Shown: positions 17,529 through 26,760, counted from the stretch's first letter. The stretch is 64,000 bases of DNA from an uncultured Verrucomicrobiota bacterium (GCA_903898675.1 CAIUGM010000022.1:1-64000); one strand, 5' to 3'. Notes: generated by a model from the sequence alone, not told the origin. A program made the numbers and translations.

Positions 17529-18395
17529 ATGTCCGCTCCCCTCACCCGTCGCACCGCCCTGAAACAACTCGCGCTGGCCGGAATCGGCCTGCCGCTCGCG
17601 GGGAGCCTGGGCCGGGCCGCGGAAACCGCCGCCGGCTCACCTTCCCCCAAGGCCGCCTTCCAACTGGGCGTCGCCACCGTCACCCTGAAGAGCCTGCCGC
17701 TCGCCGACGCCCTCGCCGCCGTGCATCGCGTCGGCCTCGACCGCGTCTCGCTCTTCCGCGCGCATTCGCCGTGGGAGAATTCCCCGCCCGCCTGGCAGGC
17801 CGTCGCGCAGAAAATCAAGGCTGCGGGCATCACCGTGGGCTGCTGCGGGGTGCTCTACCTCAAGAATGACGAACCCGCGATGCGCCGCCTGTTCGACTAC
17901 GCCTGCGCGCTGGGCGTGCCGCTGTTCAGCTGCAGCCCGGAACCGGCCGCGCTGCCGCTGCTGGAGCGGCTGGTGAAGGAATACGACCTGCGCGCCGCGA
18001 TCCACAATCACGGCCCCGAGGACAAGAGCTGGCCGTCGCCCGACGAGGTCTGGCGCGCCATCGCCCCGCTCGATCCGCGGATCGGGCTGTGCCTCGACGT
18101 CGGACACAGCGCGCGCTCCGGGATCGATCCGGTCGGCGTGATCCGCCGCTACCGCGACCGGCTCTACGATGTGCACCTGAAGGACATCGTGGCCCCGGTG
18201 GGCGGCAAGGACGACCCGGTCGAGATCGGCCGCGGCCGGCTCGACCAACGTGCGATTCTCACCGCCCTGCTGGCAACCGGTTATAACGGCACCGCGTGGT
18301 TCGAGTACGAAAAGGACCCGAACGACCCCGTCCCCGGCCTCGCCGAATCCGTCGGCTACATCCGCGGGCTGCTGCAGGGATTGGGTGCGGTTTGA
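17529..18395 (+). CDS. Tat-exported sugar isomerase/epimerase-like TIM barrel
   Basis: 288 residues beginning with a twin-arginine signal (LTRRTALKQLALAGIGLPLA). The barrel shows LGVATVTLKSL, RVSLFRAHSPW, ITVGCCGVLYL, LRAAIHNHGPEDK, IGLCLDVGHSARSGIDPV, YDVHLKDIVAP and WFEYEKDPND, the usual order of metal-ligand loops of sugar isomerases/epimerases. The Tat signal implies folding, and perhaps metal loading, before export. It is the second such protein beside the GMC dehydrogenase, though a 226-base repeat-containing gap suggests its own transcript. Specificity unknown. Confidence 0.82.
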   Translation: MSAPLTRRTALKQLALAGIGLPLAGSLGRAAETAAGSPSPKAAFQLGVATVTLKSLPLADALAAVHRVGLDRVSLFRAHSPWENSPPAWQAVAQKIKAAGITVGCCGVLYLKNDEPAMRRLFDYACALGVPLFSCSPEPAALPLLERLVKEYDLRAAIHNHGPEDKSWPSPDEVWRAIAPLDPRIGLCLDVGHSARSGIDPVGVIRRYRDRLYDVHLKDIVAPVGGKDDPVEIGRGRLDQRAILTALLATGYNGTAWFEYEKDPNDPVPGLAESVGYIRGLLQGLGAV

Positions 18396-18517
18396 GCAAG
18401 ATATGCCGGTGATCCAGACTTGCGGGTCGCCGGAAAACTTAATGTCCTGATTCTTGGTCCTGCCTCACCGCGCAGGTTGCAGGCCCTATTCTCGTTCACC
18501 CCTCAACCAGATTCACC

Positions 18518-20554
18518 ATGCCCTCCTGTAGAACCGTTCAACGCGCCGCGCTGCTGGTCCTTGGCGCCACCCTAACGCTCGGCCTGACGGCCGCCGACAA
18601 GCTGGACCTCGACCGCATGACGCCGGTCCCGGCCACGGAGCAGATCCCGATCGTCGACTTCTTCCGGCCCCGGCTGATTCAGGACCCGGTCCTCAATCTT
18701 TCCGGCACCCATGTCGGCGCCATCGTGGCGGGCGACGGCGACAACACCGGGCTGATCATCTACGACCTCGCCACGCAGAAGATCGAGAGCAAGGGCGCCC
18801 GCGGCGACACCGACATCGACATGGTATCCTGGCTGAACGAGACGCGTTACGTCTACCAGATCAATGCGCGCAAGACCGGCATGACGATGCTGTGCGCAGG
18901 CGAGATTGGCGCCCTGCACCGGTCCTATCCCCTGCTGCAGAATGTCGGGGCCTCCCTGCTCGCGATCCCGCCGGCCGACCGCACGCATCCGCTCGCCCAC
19001 ATGGGCGCCAACACCATGAACACCGGCAAATACGGCGAGGTCGTGACGCTGGACGCCACGATTGAGACCGGGAAGCTGCTCGACCCGAGCGGCGACTACC
19101 CGGACCAGCGCCAGCTGGACGAGGCCGCGGAGAGCAACACGCACCACATCACCGTCCGGCACCCGACCCTGGAGACCCCGGAGGGCTTTGATCAGAATTA
19201 TTTCGCCGACAAGGAAGGCGAGCTGGCCTACGCCATTTCCGCGGTGCACGGGCACCTGACCCTGCACCGGCTGGCCGGCGGCAAGTGGGAGAAATGCCCC
19301 ATCGACCTCGAGGAAATCAAGGTGGTCGGCGCCGGCGACAATCCCGGCGAAATCGTCGTCCTCGGCGCCCGCCAGGACGGCAAGCCGCGTCCGCTCCAGA
19401 TCATGGAGGCCGCGACCGGCAAGGTGCTCGACGTCCTGATCCAGGACAAGGACTACGACGCCAACGCCTGGCTCTACCGCGATCCGGCGTCGCACCTGAT
19501 CGTGGGCGCGACCTATGAGCGCAATGGGCCCCGTACCGTCTGGTTCTCCGAGGGCTACCGCGCCCTGCAGAAGCTGGTCGACGGACTCTTCCCGGGCCAG
19601 GTGGTCCGCATCCTGGGCACGGACATCGGCGGAAAAATGATGCTCATCAGCACCTTCTCCGACCGCCAGCCGCCCATCTACAGCTGGGTCGACCTGCAAA
19701 AGCGCACCGCGGGCACGATCCGCAATTCCGCGCCCTGGATCGACCCGAAGCGGATGCGGTCGTCCGGCATCGTGAAATTCAAGACCCGCGACGGCCGCCA
19801 GCTCGACGCGTACGTCACCATGCCCGCCGGCGCCACGAAGCAGAACCCGCCGCCCCTTGTCGTGCTGCCGCATGACGGTTCCGACTGGCGCGATTCCTGG
19901 GGCTTCAACGCCGAGGCGCAGTTCTTCGCCAGCCGCGGCTACGCGGTGCTGCAGCCCAACTACCGCGGCTCGGCCGGCTCCACCTGGCTTTTCCCCACCG
20001 AGGACGAGTGGGCCTACCGCAAGATGAGCGACGACGTCACCGACGCCACCAAGACCCTCATCGCCGCCGGCCTGGTCGACGCGCGCCGCGTGGGCCTGGT
20101 CGGGACCGGCTTCGGCGGCTACCTCGCGCTCTCCTGCGCCGCGTTCGAGCCGGGCCTCTTCCGCTGCGTGGCGGCCGTCTCGCCGGTCGTCGACTGGGGC
20201 CGTGTCATGGAGGACAGCAAGGTGAACCAGTACTCCGATTCCTCCTACGCGCGCATGCTGTTCAAGCTCGGTGACCCGCGGAAGGAAGCGGAGAAATTCA
20301 GCAGCTTCTCCCCGTTGCAGCACGCCGACCAGATCAAGGCCGCCGTGCTGATTTCCAACAGCGAGTATGATTCCAGCGCCCAGGTCCGCGATGCCAAGGA
20401 CCTCGCCTCCACCGTGGACCACGGCCACGGGTCCTCCGACACCATTTCCTACCTCAACGAAGCCCATGGCGTCCGCCACCTGGTCAACAAGGTTGACCTC
20501 TACTCCCGCATCGAGTCCTTCCTCGCGAAGAACCTGGGCCCGGGCGCGCCTTGA
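18518..20554 (+). CDS. Secreted S9 prolyl-oligopeptidase-like protein, nucleophile Ser missing
   Basis: 678 residues with signal peptide (AALLVLGATLTLGLTAA), an N-terminal beta-propeller (about 60-410) and a C-terminal alpha/beta-hydrolase domain (PPPLVVLPHDGSDWRDSWGF onward). The motif where S9 peptidases have G-x-S-x-G-G-Y reads GTGFGGYLAL: Gly531 (codon GGC, 20108-20110) sits where Ser belongs. The acid (NSEYDSSAQV) and histidine (LNEAHGVRH) regions are retained. One A-to-G change of AGC would explain it. It is therefore predicted not to be a normal serine peptidase; it may bind peptides or have another role. Confidence 0.85.
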   Translation: MPSCRTVQRAALLVLGATLTLGLTAADKLDLDRMTPVPATEQIPIVDFFRPRLIQDPVLNLSGTHVGAIVAGDGDNTGLIIYDLATQKIESKGARGDTDIDMVSWLNETRYVYQINARKTGMTMLCAGEIGALHRSYPLLQNVGASLLAIPPADRTHPLAHMGANTMNTGKYGEVVTLDATIETGKLLDPSGDYPDQRQLDEAAESNTHHITVRHPTLETPEGFDQNYFADKEGELAYAISAVHGHLTLHRLAGGKWEKCPIDLEEIKVVGAGDNPGEIVVLGARQDGKPRPLQIMEAATGKVLDVLIQDKDYDANAWLYRDPASHLIVGATYERNGPRTVWFSEGYRALQKLVDGLFPGQVVRILGTDIGGKMMLISTFSDRQPPIYSWVDLQKRTAGTIRNSAPWIDPKRMRSSGIVKFKTRDGRQLDAYVTMPAGATKQNPPPLVVLPHDGSDWRDSWGFNAEAQFFASRGYAVLQPNYRGSAGSTWLFPTEDEWAYRKMSDDVTDATKTLIAAGLVDARRVGLVGTGFGGYLALSCAAFEPGLFRCVAAVSPVVDWGRVMEDSKVNQYSDSSYARMLFKLGDPRKEAEKFSSFSPLQHADQIKAAVLISNSEYDSSAQVRDAKDLASTVDHGHGSSDTISYLNEAHGVRHLVNKVDLYSRIESFLAKNLGPGAP

Positions 20555-20594
20555 ACCGGCCGTCGCGCCGTGTCCCGGATCCACCACTGAAAGC

Positions 20595-20942
20595 ATGAGA
20601 TCAAAATCCCGCCTCCTCCTAGGTTTCTCCCTGGCGCTGGTGCTGCTCGGCAGCGCCAGCCACCCGGCCCTCGGCGCGACCGACAAGCCGGCCGCACCGG
20701 CGGTCACCTTGGAGCCGGGCATGGCCGCCGCGCAGATCGTCAAGCTGCTCGGCAAGCCCACCGAGGTCACGGTCATTGATCACACCAACGGCAAGGCGGA
20801 GAGCTGGATCTACCGCAAGCCCGCCGCCGCCAAGGCCGGCGCGCCGGCGACCACCTACCAGGTGCTCACGTTGCTCATCATCGAGGAAAAACTGGTCGTC
20901 GCCCGGCAAACCACCGAGGCGATCCCGGCCGCGGGCAAGTAG
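20595..20942 (+). CDS. SmpA/BamE-like exported small protein
   Basis: 115 residues. Signal peptide MRSKSRLLLGFSLALVLLGS ending near ALGA. The mature part has the SmpA/OmlA-type start GMAAAQIVKLLGKPTEVT followed by ESWIYRK and QVLTLLIIEEKLVVA, a two-helix, three-strand unit as in BamE. No lipobox cysteine is present, so unlike BamE it is probably soluble in the periplasm. It follows the S9-like gene by 40 bases on the same strand and may be co-transcribed. Function unknown. Confidence 0.7.
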   Translation: MRSKSRLLLGFSLALVLLGSASHPALGATDKPAAPAVTLEPGMAAAQIVKLLGKPTEVTVIDHTNGKAESWIYRKPAAAKAGAPATTYQVLTLLIIEEKLVVARQTTEAIPAAGK

Positions 20943-20951
20943 GCGCCCCCG

Positions 20952-22088
20952 TCACTTCGTCGGGCTCAGCCCGCCCCAGGGCGTGATGGCGTTGAGCGCC
21001 GGAACGATGGCACGACGCAACGCGAGGAAATCGAGCGAGCCCGTCTCGCGGTAGAGCACCTTGCCGTCCGCCCCCACCAGCAGGGTGTAGGGCAGCGCGC
21101 CACCCCACTCCGGATCCAGCGCCTCGATGAGCGCATACTTGTCCGTGGTGGCAAAGATCAGGTTGCGCGTCGAAGCCTGGTGCTGCTGGAGAAATTTCCG
21201 CACCTTGGGCTCCTCGTCGGGAAACTGCGCGGCCAGCGTCACCAGCTCAAAATCGCGGTGCCGAAAGCGCAGGTTCTGCTCGATCAGCTCGTCGAACTCC
21301 GCGACGCATGGCCCGCACCACGTCGCCCAGGCATTGATCAGCCGGAGCTTGCCGGTGCCCGCGTTGGCCCGCAGTTCACGCAGGGCCGCGGCATCGGCAT
21401 GCGCGAGCGCCACCGGCTCATGCGCCACCTTCTCGCGCCAGCGCTGGTTGTCGTCCGCCTTCTCCTTCCACTTGATCGAGCAGCCAAAGACCTTCGTGTG
21501 CGCCACTGCCGGTTCGCGGCCGGCGAGCAGCGCCTCAAGCGCGTCGCGGGTGTCGTGGTGCGTCGCCAGTTCCTCGCGCTCGGAGTCGTCGATCCGGCCC
21601 GAGAAACGCAGGTGGCGGCTGCGGTCGAAGATGAAGACATGCGGCGTGGCGACCGCGCCGAATTGCTCGACGACCGCCTGCGTGGGTCCGTCGTCGGCGT
21701 AGGGAAAGTTGAACGCGTGGTGCGTCGCGCGGATTTTCATTTCCGCGAAGGTATCCCCCACGTCGGTGTAGCCCATCTCGTCGAGCCGGACCGCCTCGGC
21801 GTGGTTGGGGTTGATGGCCAGAAAGGCGACGCCGCGCGCGCCGTAGGCGGTGACCAGTTTTTTCAGCCGCTCCTCGTAGGCCTGCGCCGTCGGGCAGTGG
21901 TCGCAGGTGAAGACGATCGCCAGCAGCTCGGCCTGGGCAAAATCCGCCGGCGTGTAGTCGCGGCCGTCGGTCGCCGGCAGCTTGAAATCGGGCAGCGCGG
22001 AACCCAACGGCAATGTGGGTCGGTCCGTCGCGCGCAGTGATGCGAAGGCCAGCAGAAAACAGCAGGTAATAGTCAGGAAACGGCGCAT
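20952..22088 (-). CDS. Exported protein with two thioredoxin-fold domains
   Basis: 378 residues. Signal peptide MRRFLTITCCFLLAFASLRA. The first domain is AhpC/TSA-like: GSALPDFKLPATDGRDY, LLAIVFTCDHCPTAQAYEER, and TPHVFIFDRSRHLRFSGRID. The second is TlpA-like with a CGPC motif in INAWATWCGPCVAEFDELI and the cis-Pro in GALPYTLLVGADGK. Tandem redoxin domains of this kind act in periplasmic disulfide reduction. The first domain carries CDHC, with resolving Cys uncertain. Convergent with the BamE-like gene. Confidence 0.85.
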   Translation of the reverse strand: MRRFLTITCCFLLAFASLRATDRPTLPLGSALPDFKLPATDGRDYTPADFAQAELLAIVFTCDHCPTAQAYEERLKKLVTAYGARGVAFLAINPNHAEAVRLDEMGYTDVGDTFAEMKIRATHHAFNFPYADDGPTQAVVEQFGAVATPHVFIFDRSRHLRFSGRIDDSEREELATHHDTRDALEALLAGREPAVAHTKVFGCSIKWKEKADDNQRWREKVAHEPVALAHADAAALRELRANAGTGKLRLINAWATWCGPCVAEFDELIEQNLRFRHRDFELVTLAAQFPDEEPKVRKFLQQHQASTRNLIFATTDKYALIEALDPEWGGALPYTLLVGADGKVLYRETGSLDFLALRRAIVPALNAITPWGGLSPTK

Positions 22089-22130
22089 GGTCGGAAGGAA
22101 ATGAAAGTCAGGGCGCGCTGCAGAAACAGT

Positions 22131-22226
22131 CTGCCATCCTGAGTGGAGCGAAGGATCCAGAGCGGCTTCGTATGTGATATCATGCTCGAACCACTGGATT
22201 CTTCGCTTCGCTCAGAATGACATGCC
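22131..22226. repeat. Palindromic GTCATTCTGAGCGAAG-type repeat
   Basis: The arm CATCCTGAGTGGAGCGAAGG (near 22134) is inversely repeated by GGATTCTTCGCTTCGCTCAG (near 22197), about 40 bases apart. A degenerate fragment (GTCATCCTGGGCACCGCGAA) lies at 4471. This sequence type is scattered through many unrelated bacterial genomes between genes. The element runs to the end of the adjacent gene. Confidence 0.65.
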
Positions 22227-23747
22227 TTACTTCACCGGCTGGTAGCGCACGTACGCCAGCTTCAGGCTGTCGGGCGACCACGAGGGCACGTTGATCGTGC
22301 CCTGGCCGCCGAAGAGTTTCACCAGCACGGTGATCTCCCCGCCCGCCACCGGCATGAGCCGGAGCATCACATCCTTGTCGGCCGGGTGGCCGCTGACGTC
22401 CGGTGCGTAGCTGAGCAGCACGAGCCACTTGCCGTCGGGCGACGGGTGCGCGAACCAGTTGTTGTACTCGTCCTTGGTGACCTGCTCCATCGCCGAACCA
22501 TCGGCGTGCATCCGCCAGATTTGCATCCGGCCGGTGCGGTCGGAGTTGAAATAGATCCACTTTCCGTCCGGCGAATAGTCCGGGCCGTCGTCGAGCCCGT
22601 CCGTGATCGTGAGACGTTTCTCCGCCCCACCCGCAACCGGAATGGTGAAGATGCCGAACTTGCCGTCGCGCTGCGCGCAGTACGCCAGGGTCTGCCCGTC
22701 GGGCGACCAGCCGTGCCAGTAGGACGGCGCCTTGGGCGTGATTTCCTTCGGTGCACCGCCGGCCGCCGGCAGCGTGTAGATCCGGGAATGGCCGTCCTTG
22801 GTCTGGTCGCTGATCACGAGCGTCGACCCGTCGGGCGAGAGCCCGTGGTCGTTGTTGCACTTCACCGCGAAGCCGGTGTCGATGAGCTCGGGCGTGGCCG
22901 TCCCCGCGAGGGGCAGCCGGTAGATGCGGCCGCCGCCGTTGAAATAGAGCGCGTGGCCGTCCGGCGTCCAGTTGGGCGCCTCGATCAGTTCGTTCGTGTG
23001 ATGGACGCTGCGGCGGTCGCCGGAGGCGATGGTGACGGTTTCGAGGGAGCTGCGCACAGCCTTCACGCTGGCGGGCGGCGCGCCGATTTCAACGTTGGAG
23101 AAAACCGCCGTCTCAAAGGCATCCGCATTGTGCGCACAGACGCCCAGCCCGATATAAAACGGTCCCTTGAAGGGCAGCCGCACCGAGCAGCCGGACGGGT
23201 GCAGCACGCCGTCCGCCCCGGCGAGCGACAGATAAACCGTGTCGCCGATCCTCGCGATCTGGAGCCGGCGCGGCGCGGGGACCGAGCTCTGGACCTCGCG
23301 CGTGACGTCACCGGGCGCGCCGCGGAATTGCAGCGACGTGAGCCCGTCGCCATGCAGGGCGGCATCCGCATAGGCCGAATCGGAATCGAGGGTCTGCCGG
23401 ATGACCAGGCAGGCCTTCCGGTGCGCCTCGGGACTCTGGCCCACGAAACTGATGTCCGCCGCGAGGGCGATGTCCCCGTCCACCTGCTTCCAGACATAAT
23501 GAAACGAGTCGTTCTTCGCCCACATGTTCTGCCCGCTGGCGCCGACCGTGTAGGTCCCGGTCGCGGAGTCGTAAGCGACGGTACCCGCCTGCTTCGGCGC
23601 GCCGATATCGGTGTGGGCGGTGAAGAGCCCGGGGTCGGCGCGCAGGGCGGACGACAGCAGGACACCAAGGACAAGAAAACAAAGCGTCCGCGCCGGGGAC
23701 ACGCGCCAAGCCGGCAGGGCGGCAAGCCAACGTGAAGGGGTAATCAC
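22227..23747 (-). CDS. Exported TolB-like beta-propeller protein with N-terminal DUF1349-like domain
   Basis: 506 residues if the GTG at 23747 is used ([14 protein letters not shown]); another GTG 18 codons upstream is possible. A signal peptide ends near SSALRADPG. Residues to ~210 form a jelly-roll, DUF1349-like part ([20 protein letters not shown]). The C-terminal half has WD40-like/PD40 repeats with recurring SPDG motifs: [74 protein letters not shown]40 propellers bind proteins or glycans in the periplasm. No catalytic motif. Confidence 0.75.
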   Translation of the reverse strand: MITPSRWLAALPAWRVSPARTLCFLVLGVLLSSALRADPGLFTAHTDIGAPKQAGTVAYDSATGTYTVGASGQNMWAKNDSFHYVWKQVDGDIALAADISFVGQSPEAHRKACLVIRQTLDSDSAYADAALHGDGLTSLQFRGAPGDVTREVQSSVPAPRRLQIARIGDTVYLSLAGADGVLHPSGCSVRLPFKGPFYIGLGVCAHNADAFETAVFSNVEIGAPPASVKAVRSSLETVTIASGDRRSVHHTNELIEAPNWTPDGHALYFNGGGRIYRLPLAGTATPELIDTGFAVKCNNDHGLSPDGSTLVISDQTKDGHSRIYTLPAAGGAPKEITPKAPSYWHGWSPDGQTLAYCAQRDGKFGIFTIPVAGGAEKRLTITDGLDDGPDYSPDGKWIYFNSDRTGRMQIWRMHADGSAMEQVTKDEYNNWFAHPSPDGKWLVLLSYAPDVSGHPADKDVMLRLMPVAGGEITVLVKLFGGQGTINVPSWSPDSLKLAYVRYQPVK

Positions 23748-23807
23748 GGCACGAAGAAAACCGCGCGGCCGCGCGAGTGGCAAGTCTATCTCCGATGGCA
23801 CGGGAGG

Positions 23808-23827
23808 AGCGGCAGGCGCCTGCCGCT
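23808..23827. repeat. 20-bp perfect palindrome (REP-like)
   Basis: AGCGGCAGGC joined directly to its reverse complement. A looser copy, GGCAGGC-acggag-GCCTGCC, is at 52911-52930. It sits between the divergent propeller and GH26 genes. Confidence 0.6.
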
Positions 23828-23857
23828 ACGCCCTACCTCGCGCTTGCCTGAGACGCG

Positions 23858-25732
23858 ATGCTGGCCAAGGTTTACCGGATGATGTCGATGTTTCGCGCCG
23901 TCTGCCTCGCCACCCTGTTGTCGTGCATCGCCGCGGCCGCCGCCGAGCCGGCCAGCCCGCCGGCCGATCCGCAGCTGAACCCCCGCGGGCGGGCGATCCT
24001 CGCCTATTTCCAGCAGCTGCAGGCCAGCCCGGAGCTCATACTGCTGTCGGGTCAGTTCTGCAGCTTCGGTCCCACCAGCCGGCCCGAGGCGGCGGATAAG
24101 ATCTTCGCCACCACCGGCCGCTGGCCGGCCATGATCAGCTCGGACTACACCGACTTTAAGGGCCATTGGCTCGACACCAAGACGCCGAACCGGCTGCTGC
24201 TCGACTACTGGCGCGCCGGCGGGCTCGTCGGCCTGAGTGTGCACCTCAACAACCCCGCCCGCCCCGAGGGCGGCGGACAGCGGGACAAGATCGCGGACAT
24301 CACCACGATCCTCACCCCCGGCACGGAGCTCAACCAGCGCTGGCTGCACCAGCTCGACGACCTCGCCGCCGGGCTGCAGGAATTGCAGGCGGCCGGCGTC
24401 GTGGTGCTCTGGCGCCCGTTTCACGAGATGAACGGCGGCTGGTTCTGGTGGGGCGCCCAGGACCAGGCGGGGCTCATCAAGGTCTGGCGGCACATGTTCG
24501 ACTACTTCACGAAAACCAAGGGGCTCCACAACCTCATCTGGGTCTTCAGCCCCAACCACGGCCAGCGTCCGCCGGCCAGCTACTACCCGGGTGACGGCTA
24601 CGCGGACCTCGTCGGCCTCGACGTGTACACCGACGACATCGACCCGGCGCACGTCCTCGGCTACCCGGAACTCGCCGCGATCAACAAGCCTTTTGGTTTC
24701 ACGGAGTATGGTCCGCACGGCGCATCCAATCCACCCGGCGACTTTGACTACCGGCGGTTCCCCACCGGGCTCGCCGTGAATTTCCCGCGCACCCGGTTCT
24801 TCCTCGCGTGGGATGACAAGTGGAACCCGGCGGAGAACAAGTTCGCCCGCGAATTCTACACCGACCCGCGCGTGATCACCCGCGCCGACCTGCCCGCCGG
24901 GCTCGCCGGCAACGATTCCCCTGCCACCGTCGAGGCCTGGCGCGCGGAGCGCGTCAACCGGCTGACGAAGCCGAACAGCTGGCTCACCCTGATCGGCCGC
25001 CACCCGCTCCCTCCGGGCGAATCCACCGTCGGCGCCGACGCCGACAACACGATCAGGCTCGCCGCCGGCCCCGCGCATCTCGGGAAAATCACCTCCGTTC
25101 CCGGCGGCGCGGTCACGCTCGCCCTCGCGGACGGCGCCGACGCCCGGATCGAGGACACGGACGCACGCACGGCGGAACTCGTCTACCACGGCGAGAAACC
25201 CACGCATGTCTTCTCCGGCACCATCAACTTCTATGTGATGGAACGTGGTGACAGCCTCTACCTCCGCGTCCGGGACAGCGCGGCCGACCGCCTGAAGCAT
25301 TTCGCCGGGCTCGACTACTTCCCGATCGATCCGTCGTGGCGCATCGAGGCGCAATGGGTGCCCTTCGATCCGGTGCGCCAGGTCAACATCACCAACGTGC
25401 TTGGCCAGGTTTCGCCCGCCCCGGTGCCGGGCAAGGCCGTGTTCACGCGCGACGGCCACACCTGCGAATTGCTCGCCATCGACGAGGGCGCGGGCGAGCC
25501 GCTCTTCTTCGTCCTCTCCGACCAGACCAGCGGCCAGGAAACCTACGCCGCCAGCCGCTTTCTTTACGCCGAGCGGCCGAGGGACGGGAAGGTCATCCTC
25601 GACTTCAACCGCGCGGAAAATCCCCCGTGCGCCTTCACGCCCTTCGCCACCTGCCCGCTCCCGCCGAAGGAAAACCAACTGGCGATCCGGATCACCGCGG
25701 GGGAAAAAGTTTACCGGGGGGAGCAGCACTAG
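23858..25732 (+). CDS. Secreted GH26 beta-mannanase fused to a DUF1684 domain
   Basis: 624 residues in one uninterrupted frame; an ATG at 23879 with AAGG upstream is an equally good start. A signal peptide ends near IAAAAAEPAS. Residues ~40-345 are a GH26 barrel: LLSGQFCSF, ISSDYTDFKG, acid/base E190 in WRPFHEMNGGWFWWG, and nucleophile E283 in FGFTEYGPHG. From ~356 (VEAWRAERVNRLTKPNSWL) to ~620 the sequence is a complete DUF1684 domain: GESTVGADADNTIRL, DYFPIDPSWRIEAQW, TSGQETYAASRFLYA and the signature DFNRAENPPCAFTP/TCPLPPKENQLAI. GH26 enzymes cut beta-mannan; the function of DUF1684 is unknown. DUF1684 is normally a stand-alone exported protein, so the fusion is unusual. Confidence 0.85.
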   Translation: MLAKVYRMMSMFRAVCLATLLSCIAAAAAEPASPPADPQLNPRGRAILAYFQQLQASPELILLSGQFCSFGPTSRPEAADKIFATTGRWPAMISSDYTDFKGHWLDTKTPNRLLLDYWRAGGLVGLSVHLNNPARPEGGGQRDKIADITTILTPGTELNQRWLHQLDDLAAGLQELQAAGVVVLWRPFHEMNGGWFWWGAQDQAGLIKVWRHMFDYFTKTKGLHNLIWVFSPNHGQRPPASYYPGDGYADLVGLDVYTDDIDPAHVLGYPELAAINKPFGFTEYGPHGASNPPGDFDYRRFPTGLAVNFPRTRFFLAWDDKWNPAENKFAREFYTDPRVITRADLPAGLAGNDSPATVEAWRAERVNRLTKPNSWLTLIGRHPLPPGESTVGADADNTIRLAAGPAHLGKITSVPGGAVTLALADGADARIEDTDARTAELVYHGEKPTHVFSGTINFYVMERGDSLYLRVRDSAADRLKHFAGLDYFPIDPSWRIEAQWVPFDPVRQVNITNVLGQVSPAPVPGKAVFTRDGHTCELLAIDEGAGEPLFFVLSDQTSGQETYAASRFLYAERPRDGKVILDFNRAENPPCAFTPFATCPLPPKENQLAIRITAGEKVYRGEQH

Positions 25733-25756
25733 GGAGTCTTGCGTGAGCTCGCCCAA

Positions 25757-25866
25757 CACACCCCGCCCTGCGGGCACCCCTCTCAGGAGGGGATTTAAGT
25801 CAGCCCTGGTTCGAGATTGGGCCCCCTCTTGGAGAGGGGTGGCGCGCAGCGACGGGGTGGGTAGGG
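25757..25866. repeat. Palindromic CACCCCTCTC...GAGAGGGGTG repeat
   Basis: The arm CACCCCGCCCTGCGGGCACC with CTCTCAGGAGGGG is answered by CCCCTCTTGGAGAGGGGTGG and GACGGGGTGGG about 30 bases later. A non-coding intergenic palindrome of a type widespread in bacterial genomes. It fills most of the gap between the GH26 fusion and the methyltransferase. Confidence 0.6.
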
Positions 25867-25897
25867 CACGTCCGAACCGCGTGAAACCATCGACCCC

Positions 25898-26596
25898 ATG
25901 AAAGCCCGCGACTGGGACAAACTCGCCGCCGCCTACGAGGCCGAAGTGTGCGACATCTTTGTCCGCGACCGGCGGCAGGTCATTGCGCGCTGGTTGCAGG
26001 CGCGCGGCCTCTTGCGCGGCCGCAAAACGCTCCTCGATCTCGGCTGCGGCATCGGCTCGTTCATTAAAAAATACGGCCGGCATTTCGGCGACAAGACCGG
26101 CACCGACCACTCGCGGGCCATGCTCCGGATCGCGGCGGCCCGCTGCCGCCGGCTCAAGGACTGTCACTGGCTGCAGGCCGACGCGCAGCGATTGCCGCCC
26201 GCCCTGCGTGATCGCGGCGACCTGGTCGTCTGCTCCAACGTCATCACGTTCGTTTCCGCCGCCGCCTGCGTCCGGGCGCTCCGGCTGGTGGTGCAGTGCA
26301 CCAAGCCCGGCGGCCGGATCATGCTGATCCAGCCCGCCCTCGAAAGCCACGACGCCGTCGTCGCCCTCGAGACCGGCCGCACCACGCCCCGGCGGGTGCA
26401 GGCCGCTATCGTGCGCCGCGACGACCGGATGCAGCGCTTCTTCACCCGCGAGGGCGCCGCCGCCCTCGCCCGCGCCGCCGGTTTGCGCTCGGTGCAGGTG
26501 CGCAAGGTCTGGTATCCTTGGATCGACGAAGGCATCACCCGCGTGCCCCGCGGCCATGAGTTGCCGTGGGACTGGCTGGTGACGGCGCGGCGGTAG
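25898..26596 (+). CDS. Class I SAM-dependent methyltransferase
   Basis: 232 residues with SAM-binding motif I LLDLGCGIGSF, the acidic residue in TGTDHSRAML, motif LQADAQRLPPA, and motif IV DLVVCSNVITF. The N-terminal start MKARDWDKLAAAYEAEVCDI is characteristic of free-standing small-molecule or protein methyltransferases. No signal peptide. The substrate is not evident, and neighbouring genes (GH26 fusion, MFS pump) do not settle it. It is separated from both by palindromic repeats. Confidence 0.85.
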   Translation: MKARDWDKLAAAYEAEVCDIFVRDRRQVIARWLQARGLLRGRKTLLDLGCGIGSFIKKYGRHFGDKTGTDHSRAMLRIAAARCRRLKDCHWLQADAQRLPPALRDRGDLVVCSNVITFVSAAACVRALRLVVQCTKPGGRIMLIQPALESHDAVVALETGRTTPRRVQAAIVRRDDRMQRFFTREGAAALARAAGLRSVQVRKVWYPWIDEGITRVPRGHELPWDWLVTARR

Positions 26597-26617
26597 AGGA
26601 TTATCCGTTCAGCGCAG

Positions 26618-26760
26618 GTAGGGGCGCAGACTCTTGTCGGGCCATAGGCTTGTCGACGGCCGATGTGCGCCCTCGAACGTGATCTCGCGCACGAAGGGCG
26701 CAGCCCCTCGACAAGCTCTGGGCCCTGAGCCTGTCGAACGGGCAAGTCTGCGCCCCTACC
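26618..26760. repeat. GGGGCGCAGACTTGC palindrome, copy 2, with another repeat inserted
   Basis: The outer arms are those of the copy at 330-402 (GTAGGGGCGCAGACT / AGTCTGCGCCCCTAC). The inner part is interrupted on both sides by a second repeat type (CTTGTCGGGCCATAGGCTTG, and CTCTGGGCCCTGAGCCTGTC followed by GAACGG). This is a repeat within a repeat. Confidence 0.7.

Noticed and set aside
23786-26557. 923-codon minus-strand ORF opposite the GH26 fusion and methyltransferase
   Set aside because: It spans two real genes and two palindromic repeats; its product has no protein-like features.
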